From Dromiciops gliroides (taxonomy: Eukaryota > Chordata > Mammalia > Microbiotheria > Microbiotheriidae): a stretch of 64,000 nt of DNA. The position numbers and the translations under genes are program-made. Shown here one piece after another: positions 22,250 to 32,285 of the stretch. The stretch is taken from assembly GCF_019393635.1 (NCBI RefSeq), contig NC_057866.1, forward strand, positions 170,842,403 to 170,906,402. The letters run 5' to 3'. How positions within the stretch are numbered: the stretch's first letter is position 1; each line of letters begins with the position of its first letter. The notes under the pieces are model-generated. The model saw only the letters and a list, made by a program, of their open reading frames with translations. It did no database searches and had not been told where the DNA came from.

Positions 22250-22415
22250 AAGCATTCATTAAATGTCTGCTCTGTGCAAGGATGTTTTACAAATAATCTC
22301 ATTTGATTCCCACCACCACCCTGGGAGGTAGTTAGTATTATAATTTCCATTTTACAGTTGAGGTAACAGAAGTGACAGAGGTCAGATGGCTTGGCCAGAG
22401 TTCCACAGCTAGTGC
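22250..22415 (-). mobile_element. MIR
   Basis: GAACAAGCATTCATTAAATG, CTCATTTGATTCCCACCAC, TTTACAGTTGAGGTAACAG and CCACAGCTAGT mark a minus-strand MIR. Confidence 0.65.
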
Positions 22416-23454
22416 TGTGTGGCTCAGCGGATAGAGCACTGAGCCAAATACTGCTAGCCTCAGAAGAAAATTGACCTCATGATTGCCACCAGCAACAATA
22501 TAACATTTTGGTGGCTCCTCACTTTTCCCATAGGGTCCAAAGCTCCCCCTAAGACTTATGGTGTTACTTTGCAATATGGACTCCTTCCTATTCCAAAGGA
22601 TATACTTTGAGGCTGCTGAACATTCAATCTCTTATAATATCAGAAGGCAGGATCATGCTGTCTAGGAAACTCCCCTCCTTTTCATGGAATGTTTGGGTTC
22701 AGAAACATTGGTATAAAATCTCTTGGGCCAAGTATTTTCCCCTTTGCATATGTTTCTGTAGTATGTTTTGAAGGACACTCTTACAATCTCTTGGAACTGG
22801 GAAAGTCTACTCTCAGTTATCTGGTTTCTGAACTATATACTCCCAAAAGCAAAAAAGGCAGCAAAGAACTCAAGGTACAGGAATTCCCTTTTAAACTAAC
22901 CTTGGCAAAAGCATGAATTTTGCCATACACTTCTGTGAAAAGGCAGCCATTGTTGAGGTGAGAGATTGGAGAGGAAAAGTTCCATTATCCTTTTATCACC
23001 TCACTTTGCACCAGAAGAAAGGTACAAGGGTAAAGATGGGGGGAGGGGGGAGTGAAGAAATGGTAGAGTTCTCTGTCAGCTCTCTTTTATGCTAGTAAAG
23101 AGAGGTGATTTCGTTGACAAGGATTCTCCTCTCTAGACTCCTGTTCAACTAAGTCGTCCTGGAGAAAGCCCCAGACATTGGAACCTAACCTTAGGAGGTG
23201 GCTCCAAACCAGCCAACTCACTATGTCCATCTCAGAGACCTAATCAGGAGTAATATTTGTCCTCTGAAACAGAACTATGAATATGCTACTCTTCTAGAGG
23301 GAGGGGTGCTTGGTAAAATGCCAGAGATCTCCATCCCTTCCTCTAAGTCATCATATCAAACTCAATTAAGGGAATTCCCTTGATCCCCCTGGCAAGAGCT
23401 AGACTTCTATTTTAGATAAGAGTTCCCTTTAATTAGATAAGATGGAAGTCTCTG
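22416..23454. other. Apparently unique DNA
   Basis: No repeat assigned. Open frames at 22689-22916 (+) and 22913-23095 (+) resemble no family I know and have unremarkable composition, so they are not called as genes. Confidence 0.4.
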
Positions 23455-23580
23455 TTTGCTGATTTTAGAATTGTGGAATCTCAGAGTTAGACAAGACCTC
23501 AGAAATAATTTATTCCAATCCTTACCTGAAGGGGAAATACCTCTATAGTATTCCTAAGAGGAGGTCATATAAGCTTTCTC
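23455..23580 (-). mobile_element. MIR 3' part (weak)
   Basis: GGAATCTCAGAGTTAGACAAG followed by ACCTCAGAAATAATTTATTCC resembles the minus-strand end of a MIR. Confidence 0.5.
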
Positions 23581-23713
23581 TTACATATCTCTAGAGAAGA
23601 CAACTTGAGGGTGTAGAAACATTTCTAACAGCTAGCTGAAGCTTTCTAATACAACAAAATCAATTGTGTAACTACTTAAGATCCTTTTAAAATCCAGTTT
23701 AGCCCCAGTGTAC

Positions 23714-23749
23714 AAGATTGATGATATAAACAAAAGTATCAATCCTCAG
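23714..23749 (+). repeat. 36-bp direct repeat, copy 1
   Basis: Identical base for base to 25079-25114. It contains ATTGAT and ATCAAT arms about 15 bp apart. The flanks differ from those of the second copy. Confidence 0.85.
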
Positions 23750-24149
23750 TGGTATGAAACTAAACAAAGAAATTGATAAAATTATTGTGATATGTAGACC
23801 AATGAAAAGCAAAATGAATTCATTTACTTAGAAACAGAAATCATGACTACAGTCCTATTGATGGTTTGATTTCTCCTAAGAGTATTATGAAATAGTTTTA
23901 AAGATGTCATTTAAATAGATGAGCTAACTTTAAATTATGATGGAAAGAAATAAGGCACAAATGAATTTATGATTAAGGACATTATTCCTAGTTAAATTTT
24001 ATCATTATATATCATATGTCCACAATTGAATTTAAGTACAGATTTTATTTACATATCTTTCAACACAGAGAAAACAGCACATACTTCAAATAAATGTGAG
24101 GGCAAAATGAAAACCCTATCTCATTTATGTCAGATTATGTTTTGATAAG

Positions 24150-24225
24150 CAACATGGAATTGTGGGTAGGAAGCTGGCTTTGGAGCCAGGAAGACCTTGG
24201 GTCAAGTCAATCTCTGAGACAAAAA
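24150..24225 (+). mobile_element. MIR fragment (weak)
   Basis: GGAAGCTGGCTTTGGAGCCAG followed by GAAGACCTTGGGTCAAGTC fits a MIR head. Confidence 0.5.
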
Positions 24226-24504
24226 ATCAAAAGTGAATATTTTAAAAATTATGAAAATGAAACATAACTTAAAGAGATATGAGGTTTCCTCCAATGCTTA
24301 CTCTCCATGGAGGTGAGAGGCGAGGTTCACAAGTTTGCACACCACACACATATTCAGACTTTTTCAATGTATGATCTGAGCTGATTTTTTCCCTCTTTCT
24401 CCCCCTCCCCTTTTTAATCTTTAAAAAATACTAATTGTCCTGGGATAGCTCTTAAGGAAAGGAAGGGTTGTAGGAAAAACTATTATTGTGTGAAAAACAA
24501 AAGG

Positions 24505-24647
24505 TATTTTTGGTGAGGCAATTGGGGTTAAGTGACTTGCCCAGGGTCACACAGGTAGTAATTGTTAAGTGTCTGAGACCAGATTTGAACTCAGGTCCTC
24601 CTGAATCCAGGGCCGATGTTCTATCTACTGTACCACCTAGCTTGCCC
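24505..24647 (-). mobile_element. Marsupial SINE
   Basis: GGTGAGGCAATTGGGGTTAA through CACCTAGCTTGCCCC. One extra T in the GCTGCCCC end. Confidence 0.93.
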
Positions 24648-25078
24648 CTTAAAAACTTATTTTTTTAAAAAAGTAATATCTCCTAAGGTAGAAAAGATGT
24701 GTTATAAATTGCTAGAAATAGTCGTGGGGGCGGGGGTTAAAAGATAACCTTTAACTGAGTTACTTGGTGAGACAGGCAACTACAGAATGGGACTGCAGAT
24801 AAGGCAGAACTGTTCATCTAGATAGCCACTCCTGATGTAAGTACCATAGAACTAAGCAGGCAAGGTCCTTAATCTTGGAGGTCAGAGAGTTGGTAAACAT
24901 TGTACTGATGAGTGGGCTGCTGGGAGGACAATCCCTGACCCTAGTATAGTATAGCTGTTTCTGGAACTCACTAGTTGTATGACTTTAATAAAGGGTTTTG
25001 TTTTCATTTTTTATAGGATGGTGGAGATGGGCATGTTTGAAAGAAGTTGGGAAGCATTCAGTATATAGGGAGAGATTG

Positions 25079-25114
25079 AAGATTGATGATATAAACAAAA
25101 GTATCAATCCTCAG
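25079..25114 (+). repeat. 36-bp direct repeat, copy 2
   Basis: Identical to 23714-23749 but located within L2-derived sequence, where the other L2 copies in this window do not show it. Confidence 0.85.
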
Positions 25115-25454
25115 ACAATTGGAGGGACAATCTGCTTGGAAAGTTAATAGGGAATAGGACCAAAGGTACATACGGAGGGGTTGGTTTTGGCAAAGAAAAG
25201 GGCCACCTCATTAATAGAGACTAGAGGGAAGGAGCAGTGAGTGGAAGAAGTCAAGGGGTTTTGAGACAAAGAGAAAGAGAGAAGATGGATGCCAATCGAG
25301 TCCATTTTCTTTGTAAAGTTAGAGGGAAGTTCTTCATCTGAGGGGATTGACAAAGGAGGAACATTCAAGAAAATTGAGGAAAGAAGAAATTTTTAATCTA
25401 AAGTGAGATAGGGAATAAACTGGGGAAGGATAAAAAGATTGCTTTGCTGTAATG

Positions 25455-25706
25455 AGGGCCCACTTGAGATTTGTCATTAGTTGTGTTTGACTCTTCCTGA
25501 CCCCATTTGGGGTCTTCTTGGCAAAGATGCTGGAGTGCTTTGCCATTGTCTTCTCCAGCTCATTTTACAGATTAGGAACTTAGGCAAACTGGGTAAACTG
25601 ACTTTCCTTGGGTCACACAGCTAGCGTCTGAGGCCAGATTTGGAGTCTCAAAGATGAGTTTTCCTGATTCTAGGCCCAGACTATCCACTGAGCCACCTAG
25701 CTGCCC
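25455..25706 (+). mobile_element. MAR1-like CORE-SINE, near complete
   Basis: TTGTGTTTGACTCTTCCTGA, CCCCATTTGGGGTCTTCTTG, GCAAAGATGCTGGAGTGC, CTCATTTTACAGATTAGG, GTCACACAGCTAGCGTCTG and GAGCCACCTAGCTGCCCC in the expected order. Confidence 0.85.
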
Positions 25707-26092
25707 CAGTTGAGATTAGATAATGTAAATTTGTATTATACTAAGTTAATTCAGTTGTGACTTTCTCCAGTTCCATTCAGTACCAAAGGAGTAGGAACAA
25801 AGTAGGCAGATGGTGAGAGTAACCCCAACCTGGGATTTGTCAAGAGATTTGAGTGTAGACGACAGTATAAAATTGAGTGGCTTAACTATGGGGTCTCATT
25901 AGAAAGGGAGGAACATGAAGAACAAAGCAGATGTAATGGCCTGAGCTAATTCTGAGGGATAGAAGGATTAAAAGTCTTAATGAAAGTAAAGAATACGTTT
26001 AGGAGGAGTGAGACATGAGACGTGAGATGATGGGATTTAACGGTCAGATGGATACATGCCAGAGTTTTTGATGAAGAAACAATATATATATG

Positions 26093-26235
26093 TTTTTTTG
26101 GTGAGGCAATTGGGGTTAAGTGACTTGCCCAGGGTCACACAGCTAGTAAGTGTCAAGTGTCTCAGGCTGGATTTGAACTCAGGTCCTCCTGAATCCAGGG
26201 CTGGTGCTCTATCCACTGTGCCACCTAGCTGCCCC
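26093..26235 (-). mobile_element. Marsupial SINE
   Basis: Complete minus-strand copy from GGTGAGGCAATTGGGG to CACCTAGCTGCCCC. An imperfect duplication (GAAACAATAT before, GAAGCAATAT after) flanks it. Confidence 0.94.
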
Positions 26236-26360
26236 AGAAGCAATATTGATACCCAAAGTGTGACCATTGCTGTTCATGGCTGCAACATAATGGAGGCGGA
26301 GAAGAATGGTTGAGGGGATTGAGGGACTGGGAGGGTAGCGTGTTGGATAGGGCATCATTG

Positions 26361-27050
26361 TGAATGTTTAATGAATATGATATTACAGACTTTGCTTTCT
26401 CTACATGTTGAAAAGGGTAGCATTATGTCTTCAGATAAAGTTTCTAATATTCCATTATGGTATGGGAGTGATTGTGGGCTCTCAAAGCCCATGGCAACTC
26501 ACTATGGTCACTGGAAGTCCCCATCAAGGTGTAAAGGCTCTCTGTTTCTTCTCTGTGGTCTTGCCTAGCTAAGTTCAGAGTTCAAGAGAGTTCAAAATTC
26601 AGCAAAGCTTATCATTGGGTTAGCCTCTGGTTAACAGATTTTTTTCATGTGATTCTCAAGTATAATCTACTAGGTTAGGGAGAGGAACCTGTGTTGATGG
26701 TAGAAGTGAGAGCAGAACAAAGAAATCATAACTCCTTGAAACACAGAAATGAAATTAATGATTATAGTGTTATATGCAACACGAGAAACTACAACTCAGT
26801 GGAGAGTCTCAGAAACCAAAATTCTACCCTCCACCAAAAATTTAAAAAAAAATACTGCAAAACTTAATGGTATTTATTCATGTCTTAAAAACAGTCCCAG
26901 GACCATTTGGATTGACTTTTTAAATAAATTCCTGGCAAGGAAGTCACCATCTTTGAATTATAATAGCATTTTAAATGGTTTCTTTTTTTCCCCTTTCTTT
27001 GAAAGGACAGCTAATGTTTATGCAAAATGTTCAGCCAAGTTACACATTTC
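26361..27050. other. Apparently unique DNA
   Basis: No repeat or exon recognised. The frame at 26749-27060 (+) shows no family signature. Confidence 0.4.
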
Positions 27051-27054
27051 AAAG

Positions 27055-27412
27055 TGTTAAGGGTTAAAATTCTAGCTAAACTGTCTAAAATATCTAATGA
27101 GTGGTCGCCAATAAATTATAAGCTTTAGCAAGAGTTAGACTTTTAGGCATTTATTAAGGAGAATAAGAATTTGGTAAAGAGAGAGAAAAAGGCCTAGATT
27201 CCTATCTATTAAAGGGAGAGCACATTTCTAGCTCCCTTCTCCGCCAGAGTCCAGAGGAAAGAGAGTGAGACCGAGCGCCAGTCTCTTCCTTCCTCCTCCC
27301 ACTAGTCCGCGTCACTTCCTGAAGCCTGGTCTTGCCCTCAAAGACCTTTGCTTCATAGGCAGAACTCTTCTACAGTAAGTATCCAGCAGGTGGCGTCATT
27401 CCCATCGTTACA
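27055..27412 (-). repeat. 3' LTR (LTR C) of the pol-less element
   Basis: Plus strand begins TGTTAAGGGTTAAAATTC and ends CCCATCGTTACA. On the minus strand CCTTAATAAATGCC contains the polyadenylation signal. I compared it with 30418-30775 across its full length and saw no difference. Confidence 0.95.
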
Positions 27413-27420
27413 GTCCCCCC
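27413..27420 (-). promoter_or_regulatory. Polypurine tract
   Basis: On the minus strand the sequence directly before the 3' LTR is AACAGGGGGGAC, the usual position and composition of a retroviral plus-strand primer. A second similar G-run is at 27971-27980. Confidence 0.75.
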
Positions 27421-29400
27421 TGTTGTTCCTCAAGAAACAAACTGTTTCCTTGACGGAACAGTAAAAACAATATAATAACTATTGCTAACTAATAATATGT
27501 GAACAACAATATAGAAAAGGAAGAGAGGAAAGTTTTGTCCAGAGGGGCGATTTTTTTTTTTTTGTCCTCATGAACCGACGCTTTGACATTGGTCTTGCAA
27601 AGGGAGGGCCTCTGCAGAGAATACATGTTACAGATGGTGTATATTATAACAGAAAGAGAAAAAAAAACAACAAAAACAAATCAAAACTGTTCATTTAAAG
27701 TCTCTGAAAGTCTTTTCTCAGATGTCCTCTAGGTGTAGTTGTGGAATGGAAGTCTTTTCAGGGGTTGAGGTATGGATGCTGGTAATCAGCCAGGAAATTT
27801 CCTACAAAATTGAGCTTAACACAACTTTAAAATAGCTTTGTCAATAATAAAATCAAACAATGAAAGTTCTCAAAAACATGTCTAAGGGAATACAGAATCT
27901 TAGTTGTTACACATGAAACATATAATAAAACAAAAATTGAACCATTCTTTAAAATTATAATATTACTATAGTCCCCCCCTTATGGAGGGTAATTGAGAAG
28001 ACAATTGCTGCGATATTAATATTTAAAAATAATTTTTATCTTTGTTTCATCACTTTTTGCATCATCTGCCTAATTATCCTCATGCCATTATGAGAAATTA
28101 AAAAATCTAATATAATTGGTAACAGGTGTCAAGGCCAAATTCAACACTGTATTTATCATGACACCTGAGATAATTATGGGGGTTACCATAAAAGAACAGA
28201 GAAATGATGGGATATGAGCATTCCCACACTTGAGCAATATGTACTGCCCATACAGTATGCCAGGCTTAAAATAGGTGGATGGAATATATGTCCATGCCAC
28301 CGAACATATTGGAAGAAACTGAGTCAGACTTAATCAGATGCATGGGATTGAGATGTCCATGGCATCAGGCATATAGGAGGGAGCATAGAAGCCAGGTGTA
28401 GAAGTGAGATGGGTGGGATGAATACTTCCAGCCATCTGTACAATATTGTGGGGAAAAAGAGAATAAAATATTAAACCAAGAGAATCCAACCTCAACATTT
28501 GTCAAAAGCCGTTCCCTCGGCCATACCTTGACTTCATGCATGTCTCCCCTCATGTGACAGTTCAGTGTCTGCTCTTGCATGTATTCCTCTTGTGATTGGA
28601 TGGCATCTTGGCCAACTGGCATCTGATAACTCAGAATAAAGGCAATTAATGTCTTAAATGATAAGTTCCCATAATCCAAGTCTCATATGGATTTAAAAAT
28701 TGAGGATAATAAATGATTGCAAAAAATGTGAATACATCTTGACTCAGAACACAATATATAGTTATGCAACAATTTCAAATAATCTTTTTTTTTTACTTAG
28801 TATACAATTACTTTTGTGAAAAATCAGAACATATTTAAATACAAGTTAAAGCACAACAGAATCTCAAAGAACTTTTTTTTGAAAATAGAAAACTTTTACA
28901 AATGTTCCCCTCTTTTTTTTGGGGGGGGGAATATGCTTATCAAAAATAATACTTCTAGAATCAATTTACACTTGCCATGGCAACCAATTTGCCAAGGAAA
29001 TGCTTTAAAGAGTTTGATCAAATAATCAGTTGAGAAAAAATAACAAAAACAAACAACTCAGAATATGGGAGCACAATACTCCTAGAATTAACATTGTATA
29101 ATAAAATCAAAACCATCTTGCAATGTTTCAAAATTAGATAGACAAATGAATAGAAGAAAATACACATGGAACAATAAAAGACAATGAAATTCAAACTAAG
29201 GAAGTCTAAATGAATATGAACTTAATATTAATAAGAGTATTATAAAATATAAACTTGATCATATGACTATAAAAAGCTTTACAAATATTCTCCTTGTTTT
29301 AGAAACTAAGTATAAGACACAATCTCAAAAGCATGAAAATCTCTATGAAAATAAACCCATACCATTAATTTCAAAATGTAGGTGTAATAGCATAGAAATT
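27421..29400 (-). other. ERV internal region without recognised genes
   Basis: This is where pol and env would be expected. Minus-strand frames at 28300-28088 (70 codons) and 28679-28365 (104 codons) have some hydrophobic stretches, but I could not match them to an envelope or polymerase family. They may be env remnants or unrelated sequence. Confidence 0.5.
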
Positions 29401-29663
29401 CTATGTAACCTCTGAACTGACATTAATACTCTGAGTGAATTCAGAACACTTCTGATTTCGGTATCTAAAATCCCCAATACTCATATCAATACCTTGCTGC
29501 TTACTTCTACATTTCTGTAAAATATATACCCTTCCATGGCAAAAGAAGCAGAGTCTTGAACTATGTTGATGATTGTCATTCTTATACAGCTTAAATTTTT
29601 CTTCTTTAACCCCTCTATATTGTCTGTCAGCCTTTTCACCATACAAATGCTTTATAAGATTAC
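29401..29663 (-). pseudogene. Gag nucleocapsid-like remnant with degenerate zinc knuckle
   Basis: The minus-strand frame contains CFFCHGRVYILQKC at 29550-29509. The spacing is exactly that of the retroviral CX2CX4HX4C knuckle, but the metal-binding His is Tyr (codon TAT, one transition from CAT). Basic residues flank it (KLYKNDNHQHSSR before, RSKQQ after), as in nucleocapsid. The frame ends at 29401. It lies in a different frame from the upstream 30280-29663 reading frame, and no capsid domain with a recognisable major homology region lies between them, so gag is both deleted and shifted. Nucleocapsid normally binds viral RNA for packaging; with one knuckle ligand lost this one probably does not function. 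The frame nominally opens at 29712 with a hydrophobic stretch that overlaps the upstream frame. Confidence 0.55.
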
Positions 29664-30280
29664 TAATTAAAGACAAAAAGCAGGTTAGCAAAATTATGAA
29701 CAAAACGAGCATATCTGGAATTTAAAGAGCTTTCTAAGATTGTCTCAAAAGCACAGCCAGGCCGGGGAAGGGCTGAGCCTGAAGCTGCAAATGCAGGTAG
29801 AAAAAGTTGAGCATGCGCACCAGATCTCTGGACTTCCCAGGCAGGGGAAGCTATGGGCTTGGCCATAGGAGGAGTAGAGGGTGGGGTCTGGAGAGGAGGG
29901 GAGGGACCAGAGCAATTTGAATCAGACTTGATTTTGAACTCAGGCCTGGATTCCTCTTCCCCCACTTTGCCTCCAGGTGCTAGGGGATTAAAAGCTTCTA
30001 GAGGGTGGGTCATTGCCTCCAGGCATGCAAAATTAGAGCAACAATTACTGTTAGAACTGGGAAAAGCTGCAGGAATCTCTTCAGGTTCCTCTGAAAAAGC
30101 ATGGTTGGGAAAGGGAGAGATATTTCCTTGTGTGAGTAAGTTGCTGGCTCTTTTAACAAAAATAAAAAGAAAAATAGAAAATCCAGAAAAACAAAGCATT
30201 AACATGATCTTATCTCCCATTTGTCTGGTTAAACAGACTAAAATCAAAAATAGGGTAATTAGGGAGTTTAAAAGGTCCAT
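29663..30280 (-). CDS. Gag-like leader ORF with two hydrophobic segments and proline-rich middle
   Basis: First ATG of the element after the 5' LTR, at 30280 on the minus strand; the frame is also open upstream to a GTG at 30316. About 205 residues. Residues about 4-17 (LNSLITLFLILVCL) and 25-42 (IMLMLCFSGFSIFLFIFV) are strongly hydrophobic. Then follow an acidic stretch (SEEPEEIPAAF) and a proline-rich stretch (PSPPLQTPPSTPPM) like the spacer between matrix and capsid in some Gag proteins. I do not recognise a matrix or capsid fold. Position and composition suggest a rearranged gag; membrane targeting is an inference from hydrophobicity. An opposite-strand frame at 29853-30326 is a shadow. 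Confidence 0.45.
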   Translation of the reverse strand: MDLLNSLITLFLILVCLTRQMGDKIMLMLCFSGFSIFLFIFVKRASNLLTQGNISPFPNHAFSEEPEEIPAAFPSSNSNCCSNFACLEAMTHPLEAFNPLAPGGKVGEEESRPEFKIKSDSNCSGPSPPLQTPPSTPPMAKPIASPAWEVQRSGAHAQLFLPAFAASGSALPRPGCAFETILESSLNSRYARFVHNFANLLFVFN

Positions 30281-30397
30281 TCGAAAAATTTTAAAGGGAA
30301 AACACAGCCAGTACACCAGTACTTAGCAGTTAAAGGGAGAGGGAGGGGAAATTTCTTACCCAACCAGAAGATCAGAAGAAGACTGGGGGTTAGCTTT

Positions 30398-30415
30398 CCT
30401 CTTCGTGGTCAGCCA
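30398..30415 (-). promoter_or_regulatory. Primer-binding site, tRNA-Arg-like
   Basis: Two bases inside the 5' LTR the minus strand reads TGGCTGACCACGAAGAGG. The 3' end of vertebrate tRNA-Arg of the UCG/CCG type gives TGGCGACCACGAAGGGA, so the match is good except for an extra T and a changed G-run. A tRNA-Arg primer is likely. Confidence 0.65.
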
Positions 30416-30417
30416 TC

Positions 30418-30775
30418 TGTTAAGGGTTAAAATTCTAGCTAAACTGTCTAAAATATCTAATGAGTGGTCGCCAATAAATTATAAGCTTTAGCAAGAGTTA
30501 GACTTTTAGGCATTTATTAAGGAGAATAAGAATTTGGTAAAGAGAGAGAAAAAGGCCTAGATTCCTATCTATTAAAGGGAGAGCACATTTCTAGCTCCCT
30601 TCTCCGCCAGAGTCCAGAGGAAAGAGAGTGAGACCGAGCGCCAGTCTCTTCCTTCCTCCTCCCACTAGTCCGCGTCACTTCCTGAAGCCTGGTCTTGCCC
30701 TCAAAGACCTTTGCTTCATAGGCAGAACTCTTCTACAGTAAGTATCCAGCAGGTGGCGTCATTCCCATCGTTACA
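30418..30775 (-). repeat. 5' LTR (LTR C) of the pol-less element
   Basis: Same 358 bp as 27055-27412. It would contain promoter, start site and polyadenylation signal for the element. Followed by the right copy of the AAAG target duplication. Confidence 0.95.
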
Positions 30776-30779
30776 AAAG

Positions 30780-31242
30780 ACTCTGTTCCACCCAGGACAT
30801 GTGTCACTCTCACTGATAGTCACTTAGAATCTCAGAGAGGCACATTAACAATCTTAAACTCATGGAGTCTAAACAAAATGGTCCCTTGATGGCCTGCCTG
30901 ACTCTAAATGCTCATTCATCCCAAGAGGATTTTGGGGCTGGGGACAATCTATTTTGGGCATTTTCTATAATAAAAGGTGCAAGTTCCCCCCCACCCCCCA
31001 ACCTATCCACCCCCACAAACACACAGAATGCTTATTGGTCAAATAAAGCTCTGAGTTTGGGATTTTATTGGTGTGGAACACTGCATACCTTCAGAGGTCA
31101 TTGCTTAAGTCCAAGTATGGATAAGCAAGATGCAGAGTTTTAGTTCTTCTGACTTCTAGTCAAATGTTGTTGTTCATTTTAGGGATCTTATTCAGTTCCA
31201 CTGGCAAATGTCAAGGCAAGCAAACTAACTTCAAAACATCAA
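30780..31242. other. Nothing recognised
   Basis: The plus-strand frame at 30862-31143 crosses a C-run and matches no family I know. Confidence 0.4.
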
Positions 31243-31425
31243 GGCCTATGGTACAGTGGGGAAAGTTCCAGATTTGGAGTGCAAAGATCTGGCTTTGAAT
31301 TCTAGCTCTGGCATTTACTTCCTGTGTAGCTTTGAACCATTGACCTCAGTTTCTTCACTATAAGAGGTTTGGAATAGAGGATCTCTGAGGCTCCCTTCTC
31401 CTCTAAATTTATATGATGCTCTAAA
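31243..31425 (+). mobile_element. MIR
   Basis: TTGGAGTGCAAAGATCTGGC, CTTCCTGTGTAGCTTTGAACC and AGGTTTGGAATAGAGGATC in MIR order. Confidence 0.7.
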
Positions 31426-31494
31426 TGGGGTTACAGTCATCATCAGTTTGGGAACTTCCTCACTAGACACATTAAAACACTTTTATAAAGAAAA

Positions 31495-31515
31495 ACAAAC
31501 AAACAAACAAACATC
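31495..31515. repeat. AAAC microsatellite
   Basis: Short AAAC run. Confidence 0.7.
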
Positions 31516-31786
31516 TTCTTGTAGTCTTCTTTCTAGTGATAAACCTCTCCAATCTTAGCTTTAATAGGTGACAGACATATGCTGACCCCGGACTCAAAGC
31601 TAGTTCAGCTTTCTGGAACCTGTCTAGAACCTGTGTTCCACTGACGGAAAAAACCAAAAAAACAACTTCACACCAGGGTGTGCATATCCATGATTTATGG
31701 AAATACACAAAGGATCTGTGATCTCATCAGAGTAGGGAGTGCCCCATCCCAACAGTTCACAACTTATCTGTGACTTAATAGATTTG

Positions 31787-31965
31787 TCTAGAGGCAGCAT
31801 GGTACTCATTGATTCTGGTGTCAGGGAACCTGGGTTCAAACCCCCCACACTACCTGTGTGACCTTGGGCGAGTCACTCAATCTCCCTGGGGTTCAGTTTC
31901 CCTGCCTGTAAAATGAAGGGGTTGGACTAGATGGTATCGATAAGTGCTTCAAGCTCTAATTTTAA
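31787..31965 (+). mobile_element. MIR
   Basis: GAACCTGGGTTCAAACCCC, TGTGTGACCTTGGGCGAGTC and GGGGTTGGACTAGATGGT. Confidence 0.8.
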
Positions 31966-31969
31966 GAGG

Positions 31970-32285
31970 GAGTTTCCTAAGGCACATGGTGACTGTTGAG
32001 TATCCAAGGTCATACAAGTGGCAGAGCCACAATTCAATCCTGGGTCTTCTGACTCCAGACCCCGGGATCTTCTTCCTTCACCACTGCCTCCTTTGATGTG
32101 AAGATCAATTAAGATAATGTCAATGTAGTTTGGCTATGTCATCCAAATTCTTACCAATTATACATCTTATGCTATCTTAGGATCAAAGAATTCAGAGCTG
32201 GAAGGGACTTTGGAAATCGTCTAGTCTAATATTCTGTTTTTACAGATGAAGGAAATGAGGATCAGAGAGATAAAGAGACTTTGAT
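31970..32285 (-). mobile_element. Two adjacent MIR fragments
   Basis: 31985-32095 (AGAGCCACAATTCAATCCTG) and 32165-32285 (CAGAGCTGGAAGGGACTTTG, ACAGATGAAGGAAATGAGG) are both minus-oriented MIR parts. Confidence 0.6.

Larger units (their letters stand above)
25040..26360 (-). mobile_element. L2 LINE with nested SINEs
   Basis: Minus-strand L2 segments at 25040-25450, 25707-26092 and 26236-26360 read in order (GGGGTTGGTTTTGGCAAAG, GTGACTTTCTCCAGTTCC, GTCAAGAGATTTGAGTGTAG). They are interrupted by a MAR1-type SINE and a young SINE. Confidence 0.7.
27055..30775 (-). mobile_element. Complete, pol-less endogenous retrovirus-like element, minus strand
   Basis: Two 358-bp LTRs (27055-27412 and 30418-30775) that I read as identical enclose 3005 bp. 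Both start TG and end CA, and a 4-bp host duplication AAAG lies at 27051-27054 and 30776-30779. Orientation is minus: a primer-binding site like tRNA-Arg sits at 30398-30415 beside the 5' LTR, a G-run polypurine tract at 27413-27420 beside the 3' LTR, and the LTR polyadenylation signal reads AATAAA on the minus strand. Internally there are gag-like remnants (30280-29400) and no recognisable protease, reverse transcriptase, RNase H or integrase. It must have been mobilised in trans by a related provirus. Confidence 0.93.

Noticed and set aside
22338..22574. SINE-like GCTCAGCGGATAGAGCACTGAGCC considered as a tRNA gene
   Set aside because: Only an A-box-like part is present; no cloverleaf or B box follows.
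28088..28679. Minus-strand frames in the ERV considered as env
   Set aside because: Some hydrophobic stretches, but no signal peptide, fusion peptide or CX6CC-type motif that I could see, so left unassigned.
29853..30326. 157-codon plus-strand frame
   Set aside because: Antisense to the gag-like leader of the minus-strand ERV; no independent support.
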